Position numbers and translations under genes: made by a program
Shown here: in pieces, positions 7,800-16,438 of the stretch
Position numbering within the stretch: position 1 is the stretch's first letter
How the letters are laid out: each line of letters begins with the position of its first letter
The notes under the pieces: generated by a model
The model's input: the letters and a program-made list of their open reading frames with translations, nothing else
What the model was told of the DNA's origin: nothing
Databases searched by the model: none
NCBI RefSeq assembly: GCF_009811755.1
Contig: NZ_BLIV01000002.1
Location: forward strand, 692,091-756,090
Length of the DNA: 64,000 bases
Direction: 5' to 3'
Source of the DNA: Roseobacter cerasinus
Lineage (GTDB): Bacteria > Pseudomonadota > Alphaproteobacteria > Rhodobacterales > Rhodobacteraceae

Positions 7800-9119
7800 C
7801 TAGCGCAAGATTGGCACCGGGCTTGTCCCCGTGTCATTCGCAAGCGCCGGGGGCTGCGGGCCGCCCGTGGCCCAGTCGAGCAACTCGACCGTATGCACAA
7901 TCGGCACCTGTGTGGCTGAGCCAATCTGCATCATGCAGCCGATATTGCCCGCAGCGATTGCATCCGGGGCCTTGGCCTCAAGTGTGCGTACTTTGCGCGC
8001 CTTCAGTTTTGCCGAAATCTCCGGCTGCATCAGATTGTACGTGCCCGCCGAGCCACAGCAAAGATGCGGATCGGACGGCTCCACAACCATGAACCCGGCA
8101 CGCTTCAACAGGTCCTTCGGATAGGTCTTGATCTGCTGACCATGCTGGAGCGAACAGGCAGCGTGATACGCCACGATCATCTCCTTGTCGGCCCCTTCGG
8201 GCAGATCAAGCTGCATCAGCAACTCCGAGACATCCATGGCGATGCCCGACACCCGCGCCGCATCTTCGGCCAGCGCCTCATTGCGGAACATATGGCCGTA
8301 ATCCTTCACAGTTGTGCCACAGCCCGACGTATTGATGACAATCGCATCCAGCCCCGCCCCGTCCATCTCCGCCGCCCAGGCGCGGATGTTCTTCGCCGCC
8401 GTCGCGTGGCTCTCTTCGGTCTTGCCCATGTGATGGGTCAGCGCGCCGCAGCACCCCGCGCCCTCGGCCACCACCACCTCACAGCCCAGCCGCGTCAGCA
8501 GGCGGATGGTCGCATCATTGATGTCGGTGTTCAGCGCCCGCTGGGCACAGCCCGTCATCAGCGCCACGCGCTTGACCGCCTTGCCCTGCGGCGCAAAGCT
8601 CTGCGGGTCGTCGTTGCGGCTCACGGGCGGGATGCGCTTTGGCGCCATCTCCAGCATCGCGCGCAGCCGCGCATCGGGCATGACCCGCGCAAAGGGCCGC
8701 CCCAGCTTCGCCCCCGCCAGCGCCAGCCGGAACCGCATCGGATAGGGTAGAATCTGCGCCAGGATCCACCGCAGCGCCCGGTCGCCAAACGGCCGCTTGT
8801 AGCGCTGCTCGATATACGCGCGCGCATGATCGACCAGATGCATGTAATGCACACCCGAGGGGCAGGTGGTCATGCAGGCCAGGCAACTCAGACAGCGATC
8901 AATATGCTTGACCGTCTTCGCATCCGGGTCGCGGTCGTTCTCCAGCATGTCCTTGATCAGATAAATCCGCCCCCGCGGACTGTCGAGCTCATCGCCCAGC
9001 ACCTGATAAGTGGGGCAGGTCGCGGTGCAGAACCCGCAATGCACGCAGGAGCGCAAAATCTCATTGCTGCGCGCGACGCTGGGGTCTTTCAGCTGCTCCG
9101 GCGTGAAGGTCGTCTGCAT
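7800..9119 (-). CDS. glcF: Glycolate oxidase iron-sulfur subunit GlcF
   Basis: Electron-transfer subunit of membrane-associated glycolate dehydrogenase GlcDEF, which oxidises glycolate to glyoxylate. The 439-residue protein has two N-terminal [4Fe-4S] motifs (CVHCGFCTATCPTY and CLSCLACMTTCP). It also has two CCG-type cysteine-rich domains in the C-terminal half (GCCGALTHHMG and CCGSAGTYNLMQPEIS), the layout of GlcF and heterodisulfide-reductase-like subunits. Its ATG overlaps the glcE stop codon by one base (TGATG), so translation is probably coupled. It is the last gene of the leftward glcD-glcE-glcF operon. Confidence 0.9.
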   Translation of the reverse strand: MQTTFTPEQLKDPSVARSNEILRSCVHCGFCTATCPTYQVLGDELDSPRGRIYLIKDMLENDRDPDAKTVKHIDRCLSCLACMTTCPSGVHYMHLVDHARAYIEQRYKRPFGDRALRWILAQILPYPMRFRLALAGAKLGRPFARVMPDARLRAMLEMAPKRIPPVSRNDDPQSFAPQGKAVKRVALMTGCAQRALNTDINDATIRLLTRLGCEVVVAEGAGCCGALTHHMGKTEESHATAAKNIRAWAAEMDGAGLDAIVINTSGCGTTVKDYGHMFRNEALAEDAARVSGIAMDVSELLMQLDLPEGADKEMIVAYHAACSLQHGQQIKTYPKDLLKRAGFMVVEPSDPHLCCGSAGTYNLMQPEISAKLKARKVRTLEAKAPDAIAAGNIGCMMQIGSATQVPIVHTVELLDWATGGPQPPALANDTGTSPVPILR

Positions 9120-10261
9120 CAGGCGACCTCCTCGGCCACCGGCCCCATGAGCCCGCGGTTGAGGATGCCGCGCGGGTCAAATCGCGCCCGCAGCCCGGCG
9201 CTGATCTTGGCCACACCCGGCGCCTCGGGGTGGAACATCGGCAAAGCCCTCCGCGTCTCCGGCGCCGCCCGGACCAGCGTCGCATGCCCATCAAAGGCGC
9301 CAAGGGCCGCGCGCAGGTCCTGCCCCACCGGCATCCGCACCCAGATCCGCCCTCCAGCCCAGTCATAATACCAGCTGACAGCGCCCGAGCGTGCCATCAG
9401 CCCCGGCGCCTCGGACGGTTTGCAGCAGACGCGCCAGATGTCCTCCGGCACATCCCGCAACAGCTCCGCATCGCGTACGCTGCGCCAGATCCACTCGCTC
9501 ATCGCCGCGTCGCCCACCGTCATCTCCGCACCAAACCGCGCCAGCAAGGCCTTCAACTGCTCCAACCGATACACAACCGACCGCTCGAACCCTTCCACGC
9601 GCAGCGCGGTCACCGGCCCATCCTGTATAATGGTCGCGCAATGCGCCGCCCCTGTGACCTCGAAGGGCGAGGCCATCGCCGCAGCCATCGCCTCCACCGC
9701 GCGCGCATCGCTCAGCCCGCGCAGCAGCAGCGTGCCCTCCGTCTCCGGCCGGGGCAGCACCTTCAGCGACACCTCCGTCAACACGCCCAAGGTCCCAAAG
9801 GCCCCGCACATCAGCTTCACAAGGTCATAGCCGGTGACATTCTTCATCACCCGCCCGCCGTTCTGCACAACCTCGCCCTTGCCATCCACAAACCGCACGC
9901 CCAGCGCATAGTCCCGCGCGGCCCCGCCCTGAATGCGCCGCGGCCCGCTCACATTGGCGGCAATCACCCCACCCAGCGTTGGCGCCCCGCCCGTCCGCAA
10001 CAGCGCGCGGGGGTCCATCGGCTCGAACGCCAGCCGCTGGTTCTCCGCCGCCAGCGCCGCCTCGATCTCCGCAACCGGCGTGCCCGCCTGCGCCACCAGG
10101 GTCAGCGCGCCGGGCTCATAAAGCGTAATGCCCGAGAGCCCCGCCAGGGACAGCACCTCCCCCTCCGCGATGATCCCGCGCGTCCCCCCGCCCTGGACAG
10201 CCAAAGGATCCTTGGCCGATGTCACAATATCGGCCAGCGCCGCTTCGCTCTCTGGTGTCAT
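9119..10261 (-). CDS. glcE: Glycolate oxidase FAD-binding subunit GlcE
   Basis: FAD-containing second subunit of glycolate dehydrogenase, 380 residues. The PCMH-type FAD-binding domain fills roughly residues 1-170: VQGGGTRGI, PRALLRTGGAPTLGGVIAANVSGPRR in pieces, GAARDYALGVRFVDG and GRVMKNVTGYDLVKLMCGAFGTLG. The C-terminal part is the shorter cap region typical of GlcE rather than the full oxidase cap of GlcD. It lies between glcD (57 bp upstream) and glcF (one-base overlap). Confidence 0.88.
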   Translation of the reverse strand: MTPESEAALADIVTSAKDPLAVQGGGTRGIIAEGEVLSLAGLSGITLYEPGALTLVAQAGTPVAEIEAALAAENQRLAFEPMDPRALLRTGGAPTLGGVIAANVSGPRRIQGGAARDYALGVRFVDGKGEVVQNGGRVMKNVTGYDLVKLMCGAFGTLGVLTEVSLKVLPRPETEGTLLLRGLSDARAVEAMAAAMASPFEVTGAAHCATIIQDGPVTALRVEGFERSVVYRLEQLKALLARFGAEMTVGDAAMSEWIWRSVRDAELLRDVPEDIWRVCCKPSEAPGLMARSGAVSWYYDWAGGRIWVRMPVGQDLRAALGAFDGHATLVRAAPETRRALPMFHPEAPGVAKISAGLRARFDPRGILNRGLMGPVAEEVA

Positions 10262-10265
10262 ATCT

Positions 10266-10318
10266 TCTCTTGGCCCTAAATATCCTGGGGGAGCGCCAGA
10301 GGCGCGGGGGCAAAGCCC
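10266..10318. repeat. GC-rich intergenic element between glcD and glcE
   Basis: The gap holds CTAAATATCCTGGGGGAGCG, an imperfect small hairpin (GCGCCagaGGCGC) and GGGGGcaaaGCCCC. I remember AAATATCC(T)GGGGG followed by such hairpins as a common intergenic motif in roseobacter genomes, but I see only this copy here. It may work as an RNA stability or attenuation structure inside the operon. Confidence 0.4.
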
Positions 10319-11767
10319 CTACTCCGCCGCCATCCGCTCCGCCCGCCGCGCCTCGGAGACCGCCAGCGGAAACACCTTCGCCGGGTTCAGAAGCCACGCC
10401 GCGTCAAACACATCCTTCACCGCCATCTGCGCCTCCAGATCGGCTGGCGCATACTGATGGCTCATCAGATCCCGCTTCTCGATGCCCACCCCATGCTCCC
10501 CGGTCAGACAGCCGCCCGCCTCGACACAGAGCTTCAGCACTTCCGCCCCGAACGCCTCGCAAATCTCCAGATCGCCCGGCTTGTTCGCGTCATAGCAGAT
10601 CAGCGGATGCATATTGCCATCGCCTGCATGGAACACATTGCCCACCGGCAAGCCATACTGCTCCGACATCTCGCCAATCCGCCGCAACACATACGGCAGC
10701 GCGCTCACCGGGATCGTGCCATCAAGGCACATGTAATCGCTGATCCGCCCGATCGCCGAAAACGCCGCCTTCCGCCCCGCCCAGATGCGCGCGCTCTCCT
10801 CTGGGGACGCGCTCTCGCGCACCGCCACGAGGTCATGCCGCTCGGCAATCTCGGTGATCAACGCCAGTTGGTGGTCGATCTCCTCGTCCGAGCCTTCCAC
10901 CTCGACAATCAGCAGCGCCTCGCACATCGGATACCCCGCCTTGGCGAAGTCCTCGCAAACCTCGATCAGCATCTTGTCCATGAATTCGATGGCCACCGGC
11001 AGCACGCCCGCCTTGATGATATCCGCCACACAGGCGCCCGCCACCTCGGCGCTGGCAAAGCCCATCAGCACAGGCCGTGCGCCCTCGGGCTTCGGCAGGA
11101 TGCGCAGCGTCGCCTCGGTCACGACACTCAACTGCCCCTCCGAGCCGCAGATCAGCCCCAGCAGATCGAGCCCGCCCGCATCCATATGCGCACCGCCCAG
11201 CTCAACCACCTCGCCGTCCATCATGACCATTGTCACGCCGAGCAGGTTGTTGGTCGTGACCCCGTACTTCAGACAATGCGCGCCACCCGAATTCATCGCG
11301 ATGTTGCCCGCAATCGCACAGGCCAGCTGGCTCGACGGGTCGGGCGCATAGAAAAACCCATCCGCCTCCACCGCTCCGGTGACGCTCAGATTGGTGCGCC
11401 CGGTCTGCACCCGCACGAACCGGTCCGCATAGCTGGTCTCCAGCACCTCATTCATTCGCGCCACACCGAGGATCACGCAATCCGCCGTGGGCAGCGCGCC
11501 CCCCGCCAGCGAGGTGCCCGCGCCGCGCGGCACCACCGGCACACCCTCCTCATGACAGATGCGCAGCACCTCCGAGACCTGCTCGGTGCTCTCCGGCAAC
11601 ACCGCCACCATCGGCGGGCAGCGGTAGGCCGTGAGCGCATCGCATTCGTAAGCCCGCGTCTCCGTCTCCTCATGGATCACCGCATCCTCGGGCAGCACGG
11701 CCTTCAGCCGCGCCACCACGCGGTCCTTGCGGGCCAGAACGGCCGGGTCGGGATTCGGCATTTCCAT
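10319..11767 (-). CDS. glcD: Glycolate oxidase catalytic subunit GlcD
   Basis: Catalytic FAD subunit of glycolate dehydrogenase, 482 residues (family about 480-500). The FAD-linked oxidase N-terminal domain shows YRCPPMVAVLPESTEQVSEV, VPRGAGTSLAGGALP, DPSSQLACAIAGNIAMNSGG and CLKYGVTTNNLLG. The C-terminal cap has FHAGDGNMHPLICYD and GGCLTGEHGVGIEKRDLM, the substrate and FAD site of the D-lactate/glycolate oxidase family. I chose the ATG at 11765-11767 because it is 7 bases after GGAGG; an upstream in-frame ATG at 11771-11773 is only one base from it. It is the first gene of glcDEF. The promoter must lie in 11768-11846, shared with the divergent DUF599 gene. Confidence 0.9.
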   Translation of the reverse strand: MEMPNPDPAVLARKDRVVARLKAVLPEDAVIHEETETRAYECDALTAYRCPPMVAVLPESTEQVSEVLRICHEEGVPVVPRGAGTSLAGGALPTADCVILGVARMNEVLETSYADRFVRVQTGRTNLSVTGAVEADGFFYAPDPSSQLACAIAGNIAMNSGGAHCLKYGVTTNNLLGVTMVMMDGEVVELGGAHMDAGGLDLLGLICGSEGQLSVVTEATLRILPKPEGARPVLMGFASAEVAGACVADIIKAGVLPVAIEFMDKMLIEVCEDFAKAGYPMCEALLIVEVEGSDEEIDHQLALITEIAERHDLVAVRESASPEESARIWAGRKAAFSAIGRISDYMCLDGTIPVSALPYVLRRIGEMSEQYGLPVGNVFHAGDGNMHPLICYDANKPGDLEICEAFGAEVLKLCVEAGGCLTGEHGVGIEKRDLMSHQYAPADLEAQMAVKDVFDAAWLLNPAKVFPLAVSEARRAERMAAE

Positions 11768-11846
11768 GGGCATACCTCCGTTTGGTAAGATAATATGACC
11801 AATTTCACCCATTGGCAAGATTTATCCGACCTGCCATGCGTGCGCC

Positions 11847-12539
11847 ATGACCCTGATGGACCGCCTCGCCCTGTTCCAGCCACTCGATTTCATCGCTGTA
11901 GCTGCCCTTTTCGTCTTCTGGGCAGGCATCGGCTGGCGGGTGGAACACCCCTCGGCCAAGCACCTCTCGACCACGCGGATCATGGCCGGGTACCGGCAGG
12001 AATGGATGCGCCAGATGGTCACGCGCGAGCCCCGCATCTTCGACGCCCAGGTGCTCGGCACCCTGCGCCAGGGCACGGCCTTCTTCGCCTCCACCTCGGT
12101 TATCGCTATCGGCGGCACGCTGGCGGTGCTCGGCAACGCCGAACGCCTCGCCAATGTCGCCGCCGAGATCACGCTGATGGATCACCCCACCATCGTGTGG
12201 GAGATCAAGCTCATGGTGCTCACGCTGTTCCTGACCAACGCGTTCCTGAAATTCGTCTGGGCCAACCGGCTCTTCGGCTATTGCGCGGTGATCATGGGCG
12301 CCGTGCCGAACGACCCCAACGACCCCGAGGCCTACAAGCGCGCCGAACAGGCCGCCCAGATCAATATCACCGGCGCGCGCAGCTTCACCCGTGGCTTGCG
12401 CTCAATGTATTTCGCACTTGCCTCCGCTGCGTGGCTTGCGGGGCCTATCCCATTGATGCTGGCAGCAAGCATCACACTTGTTGTGATCTGGCGCAGGGAA
12501 TTTGCATCCGCCTCTCGCAAAATTCTGTTAAATCCTTAA
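11847..12539 (+). CDS. DUF599 family membrane protein
   Basis: A 230-residue integral membrane protein of the DUF599 family. An N-terminal helix (FIAVAALFVFWAGIGWRVE) is followed by a conserved cytoplasmic stretch (MAGYRQEWMRQMVTREPRI), helices near FASTSVIAIGGTLAVLG, VWEIKLMVLTLFLTNAFLKF, and two C-terminal helices. The motif YCAVIMGAVPNDPNDPEAY is typical of the family. Function unknown. It is divergent from glcD; no operon partner follows. Confidence 0.8.
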   Translation: MTLMDRLALFQPLDFIAVAALFVFWAGIGWRVEHPSAKHLSTTRIMAGYRQEWMRQMVTREPRIFDAQVLGTLRQGTAFFASTSVIAIGGTLAVLGNAERLANVAAEITLMDHPTIVWEIKLMVLTLFLTNAFLKFVWANRLFGYCAVIMGAVPNDPNDPEAYKRAEQAAQINITGARSFTRGLRSMYFALASAAWLAGPIPLMLAASITLVVIWRREFASASRKILLNP

Positions 12540-12579
12540 GTTATCAGCGTAGACAGTTTTCGTTTTGGGTACATTTCCA

Positions 12580-12930
12580 ATGAAATACTCATTCCTGGCC
12601 CTCCTGATTGTAGCGGCCCCGGCCTTTGCGGAACCTCCGCGGGTGGACAATGTCAAAGTCAGAAAGACAGGTGATACGTGGCGGTTCGATGTGACGATCT
12701 CACATCCCGACACAGGGTGGGATCACTATGCGGATGCCTGGCGCATTCTCGACATGGATGGCAATCAACTGGCGATCCGCGAGTTGGCGCATCCGCATGT
12801 TGAGGAGCAGCCTTTCACGCGCTCGCTTTCTGGCGTTCGGATCCCGGCGGGGACCACACAGGTGCAGGTTCAGGCCCGTGACCTGCCCGGCGGCTGGAAC
12901 CCTCAGACGCGAACGGTCAATCTGCCTTAG
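12580..12930 (+). CDS. Secreted hypothetical protein
   Basis: A 116-residue protein with a signal peptide (MKYSFLALLIVAAPAFA, cleavage before EPPR). The mature part is about 100 residues and looks like a compact beta domain (RFDVTISHPDTGWDHYADAW, HVEEQPFTRSL, TTQVQVQARDLPGGW). I chose the ATG at 12580 because the signal peptide begins there; an upstream TTG at 12565 adds residues without support. No named family recognised. Likely periplasmic or exported. Confidence 0.65.
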   Translation: MKYSFLALLIVAAPAFAEPPRVDNVKVRKTGDTWRFDVTISHPDTGWDHYADAWRILDMDGNQLAIRELAHPHVEEQPFTRSLSGVRIPAGTTQVQVQARDLPGGWNPQTRTVNLP

Positions 12931-12965
12931 TCGGGGGGTACGCCTGTTCTGCCATGACCCCGACC

Positions 12966-13343
12966 CTACGCTTTGGCCAGCATTCGGCCCAAGTGGCGCC
13001 CGCCGAGGATGTGGATGTGCAGATGCGGCACCTCCTGCACCCCATCGGCTCCGGCGTTCGAGATCATTCGGAACCCATCACCAGTGGTCAGGCTCACGCC
13101 CTCAAGACGGCAGACCTCTGCGATGGCGCGGGTATAGTCCACAATCTCCGCTGCGGAGGCCTCCTCCGCGAAATGATCGTAGCTGACATAGGCGCCCTTG
13201 GGGATCACAAGCACATGGGTGGGCGCCTGCGGGTAGAGATCACGAAAGGCGAGGCTGTGCTCGGTCTCCAGCACCGTTGTGTTCGGGATCTCCCCGCGCA
13301 GGATCTTGGCAAAGATGTTCTGGTCGTCATAGGTGTAACTCAT
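12966..13343 (-). CDS. HIT family nucleotide-binding protein
   Basis: A 125-residue histidine-triad hydrolase of the HINT branch, acting on nucleotide phosphoramidates. Diagnostic features are the N-terminal NIFAKILRGEIPN, the ALxFRDLYPQAPTHVLVIPK strand, and the catalytic HLHIHILGGR motif near the C-terminus. AAGGAG lies 6 bases before the ATG at 13341-13343, and a much longer upstream frame has no similarity to the family. Confidence 0.9.
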   Translation of the reverse strand: MSYTYDDQNIFAKILRGEIPNTTVLETEHSLAFRDLYPQAPTHVLVIPKGAYVSYDHFAEEASAAEIVDYTRAIAEVCRLEGVSLTTGDGFRMISNAGADGVQEVPHLHIHILGGRHLGRMLAKA

Positions 13344-13443
13344 GCGCGCTCCTTGAGGCATCTGGTTTGCGGCATCATGCCAAGTCTCATGGCCTTTTGC
13401 ATCAGGCGAAACCTGGAAACTGCGATACGCGCCTTTGTCGAGG

Positions 13444-15021
13444 TCAATCCACAAAAAGCTGCGGGCCGTCGATGATGTCGCGGGCGGTCTGATGCGGGAT
13501 CGACAGGAAATGGGCGAGCGCCTGCGCATTTTTCTCCAGATCCCCGGTTTCGCAAAAGCGGTGGTGGTTCTGGAAGGCGGCGTCGCGAATGCGGTCGCTC
13601 TCAAAGAGGATATCGTTGCGGATTGTGGGCAGCAGCCGCGCGAAAGTGTCCGCTGAGGTCTGCTCGCCGGCCAGACCCACCCGCATGGCATGTCCGATCA
13701 GATAGTCGTCGCTGAAGGTGCACTCGATCTCCAGCAGCCGGGTGACCGACCGGTCGGCGGCGAAGTCTTCCAAAAGCTCGATATTGCCCGGATCCATACA
13801 GACCATCATGCGGTCGGTCTCGTAATAGTCGAACAGCATCCGCATCAACGCGCGCCTGTGGCGGCTGCGCTTCTCAACCGTGGTCTGAATGCCACCCAGG
13901 TCGGGCAGGGCGGCGTCTTCTTCGTTGAAGATGTATTCGACTGCGGGCACATTTGTGGTCTGTCGAATGCGCTCAAGTACACGCTTGGCCACATGCCATT
14001 TCTTGCAGACCACGACCAGCAGCTCCCGTTCGCGCCCCAGGGTCGATTCCTTCTCCCAAAAGCGGGAGGCGAACCGGCGCCCGACCCGCCCGCGCCCGGT
14101 CAGGAACTTGAAGAGCTCCGGCCCCTCGCCCGAGATCTGAAAGGGCACATCGCGGGCGGCATAAAGCAGACCAAGGCGGCGCTTGAGATCCTGCGCCTCT
14201 GGGCTGATCTTGCGTGCAAAGAGGTAATCTTGCCCAAGGAGCATGTCATAGTGATCATTGTAGAAGGTCACCGGCATGCCGTAGTCGCTGAACATCAGAA
14301 AGGTCAGTGTCCGGTCGTGTATCTCGTCTCGTGGCACAAGATGGGGCACCACGGTCTGAAAGAAGGTCTCGTCAGGGATCCAGGTGGTCGAGAAAAACCG
14401 CAGAACATCGCGGCGTTGTGTCAGGAAAACGAAGATCTTCTCGACCGTCTCCCGGCGCAGACACCACCATTGGCTGCCTATCCTGATCTGCATGTCCCGG
14501 GGCGGCTTGCGGTCGAGCCTGAGGTGGCGCTGTAGCTCCAACACGGCGTAAAACAGCCGCTTGGACTTTCGTTCATTGAAGAAATGGCGATAGATCAGGC
14601 GATCTTCTCTCAGGCCCGTCTTGATCCAGTTGCCCTTGAAATAATCGACGTTCTCGATGAAGTCGGCATCGTGGGTGTCCAGAAACCTGTGCGTGTACTC
14701 CGCCGTCTTGATCGGCATGCAATCGCCGGACAGCATGTAGAAATGCGTGGCTTGCGGAAAGGCGGCGACGGCTGTTGTGAGGGTGTTGAGCGTCGCGCGC
14801 ACCAGAGACCACTCTCCCCAGCCGCATTTTATCCGCTTGTCCGCGAAGGTGACGTGAGCATTTCCGCCCAGCGCCGATGTGATTTGCTGATACTCAGCGG
14901 CGGACGAGCGTGCGTCGAAGTGGATGGCTATATGGTCGCCGGTCGCTGTCAGACGCTCCGCTTGCCGGATGACAGCATCGGGATCCTTGTGGCACAAAAG
15001 GATATAGGCGATTTTGGCCAA
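13444..15021 (-). CDS. GT14-type glycosyltransferase with DUF5928 C-terminal region
   Basis: A 525-residue protein. Residues 1 to about 250 match the core-2/I-branching beta-1,6-N-acetylglucosaminyltransferase fold (CAZy GT14): AYILLCHKDPDAVIRQ at the N-terminus, IAIHFDARSS, KCGWGEWSLVRATLN, THFYMLSGDCMPIK and GSQWWCLRRE. The C-terminal half (about 270-525), with LLVVVCKKWHVAKRV and LLEIECTFSDDYLIGHAMRVG, resembles the DUF5928 region attached to this enzyme in roseobacters. Acceptor and product unknown; an exopolysaccharide or surface glycan is likely. It is divergent from a sulfotransferase gene, which suggests a sulfated glycan. No signal peptide, so the catalytic step is cytoplasmic. Confidence 0.75.
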   Translation of the reverse strand: MAKIAYILLCHKDPDAVIRQAERLTATGDHIAIHFDARSSAAEYQQITSALGGNAHVTFADKRIKCGWGEWSLVRATLNTLTTAVAAFPQATHFYMLSGDCMPIKTAEYTHRFLDTHDADFIENVDYFKGNWIKTGLREDRLIYRHFFNERKSKRLFYAVLELQRHLRLDRKPPRDMQIRIGSQWWCLRRETVEKIFVFLTQRRDVLRFFSTTWIPDETFFQTVVPHLVPRDEIHDRTLTFLMFSDYGMPVTFYNDHYDMLLGQDYLFARKISPEAQDLKRRLGLLYAARDVPFQISGEGPELFKFLTGRGRVGRRFASRFWEKESTLGRERELLVVVCKKWHVAKRVLERIRQTTNVPAVEYIFNEEDAALPDLGGIQTTVEKRSRHRRALMRMLFDYYETDRMMVCMDPGNIELLEDFAADRSVTRLLEIECTFSDDYLIGHAMRVGLAGEQTSADTFARLLPTIRNDILFESDRIRDAAFQNHHRFCETGDLEKNAQALAHFLSIPHQTARDIIDGPQLFVD

Positions 15022-15165
15022 GGTCGCTCAGTTCTGTTGTTCGTGCTTCCGCTCGATACGCCCGCAAGGGTGAAGATAGATTGAAAATAGAGCAAATATT
15101 TGCTTTTTTCTAACCAAATTGAGGCAATAGACCTAAAACCGCCGCTGGAGCAGGAGAGAGGCAGC

Positions 15166-15984
15166 ATGGGTTTCCCCGGCACATGGATGACGACAAGCGA
15201 GAGCATGGTGTATCGGGTGGTGCCGAAATGCGCCTGCTCGACCATTGGGCAGATCATGTATTACTCCGACCATGGGGCATTTTTTGATGGCGATATCCAT
15301 GATGCGCGGGATGGGCTGCACAAATGGGCCATGGACGACAGTCAGGAGCCGATCACCCAGAATGTGCGGCACCACAAGTCATATGCCTTTACCTGTGTGC
15401 GCAACCCCTACAGTCGCATCCTGAGCTCTTTTTTCGACAAGATCTGCGGCATCCAACGCAACGGTAAGCGGTACCGTGGCAACCTGGTGCCAGTTCTGGC
15501 GCAGAAGTACGGGATCGACGTTGGCGGTGAAGATGGGCAGGGTGAGTTTGACCAGATCGCCGCCTTCCGCCGCTTTTTGCTTTTTGCCCGTGACACGATC
15601 AAGTTCCGCAAGCCGATGGAGCCGGATATCCACTGGTCTGCGATGTCAGGACACATCAGCACGTTTGTTGTGAACGGCGGGACCTATGACAAGATCGTCT
15701 GGACCGAGAGCTTCAATGACGGCATGCGCGACGTGCTGGAAGCGATTGAAACGCCGCATCCCATTCTGCTCAATGACGTTCCCCGCTTCAATGAAAGTGA
15801 GAGCCATGGGCCGAAGCGGGCGTATCCGGTGGAGGACTATTTCGACGATCTGTCGATGCATCTGGTTTATGAGATCTACAAGACGGATTTTGAGTTGTTC
15901 CGCTATGACTTCGAAAACCCGGGCAACAAGATGCCGCTGTCCGAAATCGACTTGGGCGAGGTACACGCCAGACTTGGGGGTTAG
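15166..15984 (+). CDS. Sulfotransferase family 2 protein
   Basis: PAPS-dependent sulfotransferase of 272 residues. The 5'-phosphosulfate loop is at the N-terminus (VVPKCACSTIGQIMYY) and the 3'-phosphate motif follows (FTCVRNPYSRILSSFFDKI). Both are in the order and spacing of the sulfotransferase-2 family, which modifies carbohydrates. GGAGAGAGG precedes the ATG at 15166; the frame extends upstream to 15100 but that part lacks similarity. It shares about 145 bp of AT-rich promoter region with the divergent GT14/DUF5928 glycosyltransferase. Acceptor unknown. Confidence 0.8.
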   Translation: MGFPGTWMTTSESMVYRVVPKCACSTIGQIMYYSDHGAFFDGDIHDARDGLHKWAMDDSQEPITQNVRHHKSYAFTCVRNPYSRILSSFFDKICGIQRNGKRYRGNLVPVLAQKYGIDVGGEDGQGEFDQIAAFRRFLLFARDTIKFRKPMEPDIHWSAMSGHISTFVVNGGTYDKIVWTESFNDGMRDVLEAIETPHPILLNDVPRFNESESHGPKRAYPVEDYFDDLSMHLVYEIYKTDFELFRYDFENPGNKMPLSEIDLGEVHARLGG

Positions 15985-16438
15985 GTTGCAAGGGTGGTCG
16001 GCCAGACCCCGGTACCAGTGAGACAGATGCGGTTGATAGCTGCGCAGCCCGTCTTCCACGCTAGTAGTTTGGTTGCATTGTAATTGTCTCTGGGAAAAGC
16101 GAGGATGCCGCCGCAATTGAGGCCTCTCTTGCCAAGAATACCGAAGGTCTGCGGATAGATGCGGATATCCGCATCAAATCAGGCAGCGATTGTGCACGCT
16201 CTTGAGGCCCACGGCATACAGTTCTTGGGCACGGGAGAGCTGGCCGGTGGACCTGGGGTGGCGTTGGTGCGAAACCTCTGCTTCTCCCATCCGCAGTTTG
16301 CGGAGTTTTAGCAGGCGCAGGTCAACACAAGGGGTTTGTTCTAAGGGCTTCTTGCATCAGAGCACACTGAGGCTTGGCGCGCTCCGAGACTTGATGGGCC
16401 GGTTACCTCGCTTTGCGGGGAGCTGGCGGTCTCAAATA
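15985..16438. other. Intergenic region with degraded sequence
   Basis: About 450 bp between the convergent sulfotransferase and metzincin genes. Apart from the regulator remnant at 16177-16311, I find no intact gene or RNA. The stretch looks like decayed accessory DNA. Confidence 0.4.
16177..16311 (+). pseudogene. C-terminal remnant of an XRE-type regulator
   Basis: An open stretch encodes NQAAIVHALEAHGIQFLGTG then ELAGGPGVALV before a TAG at 16309-16311. The pattern xIxxALExxGIxFxxxxExxGGPGVAL is the usual C-terminus of small XRE-family helix-turn-helix regulators in alphaproteobacteria. The DNA-binding helix-turn-helix is absent and no start codon is in place, so this is a fossil fragment. 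Confidence 0.45.

Noticed and set aside
10457..11788. A 443-codon plus-strand frame opposite glcD
   Set aside because: Antisense shadow of glcD; composition is His/Arg/Ala-rich and no motif or ribosome-binding site supports it.
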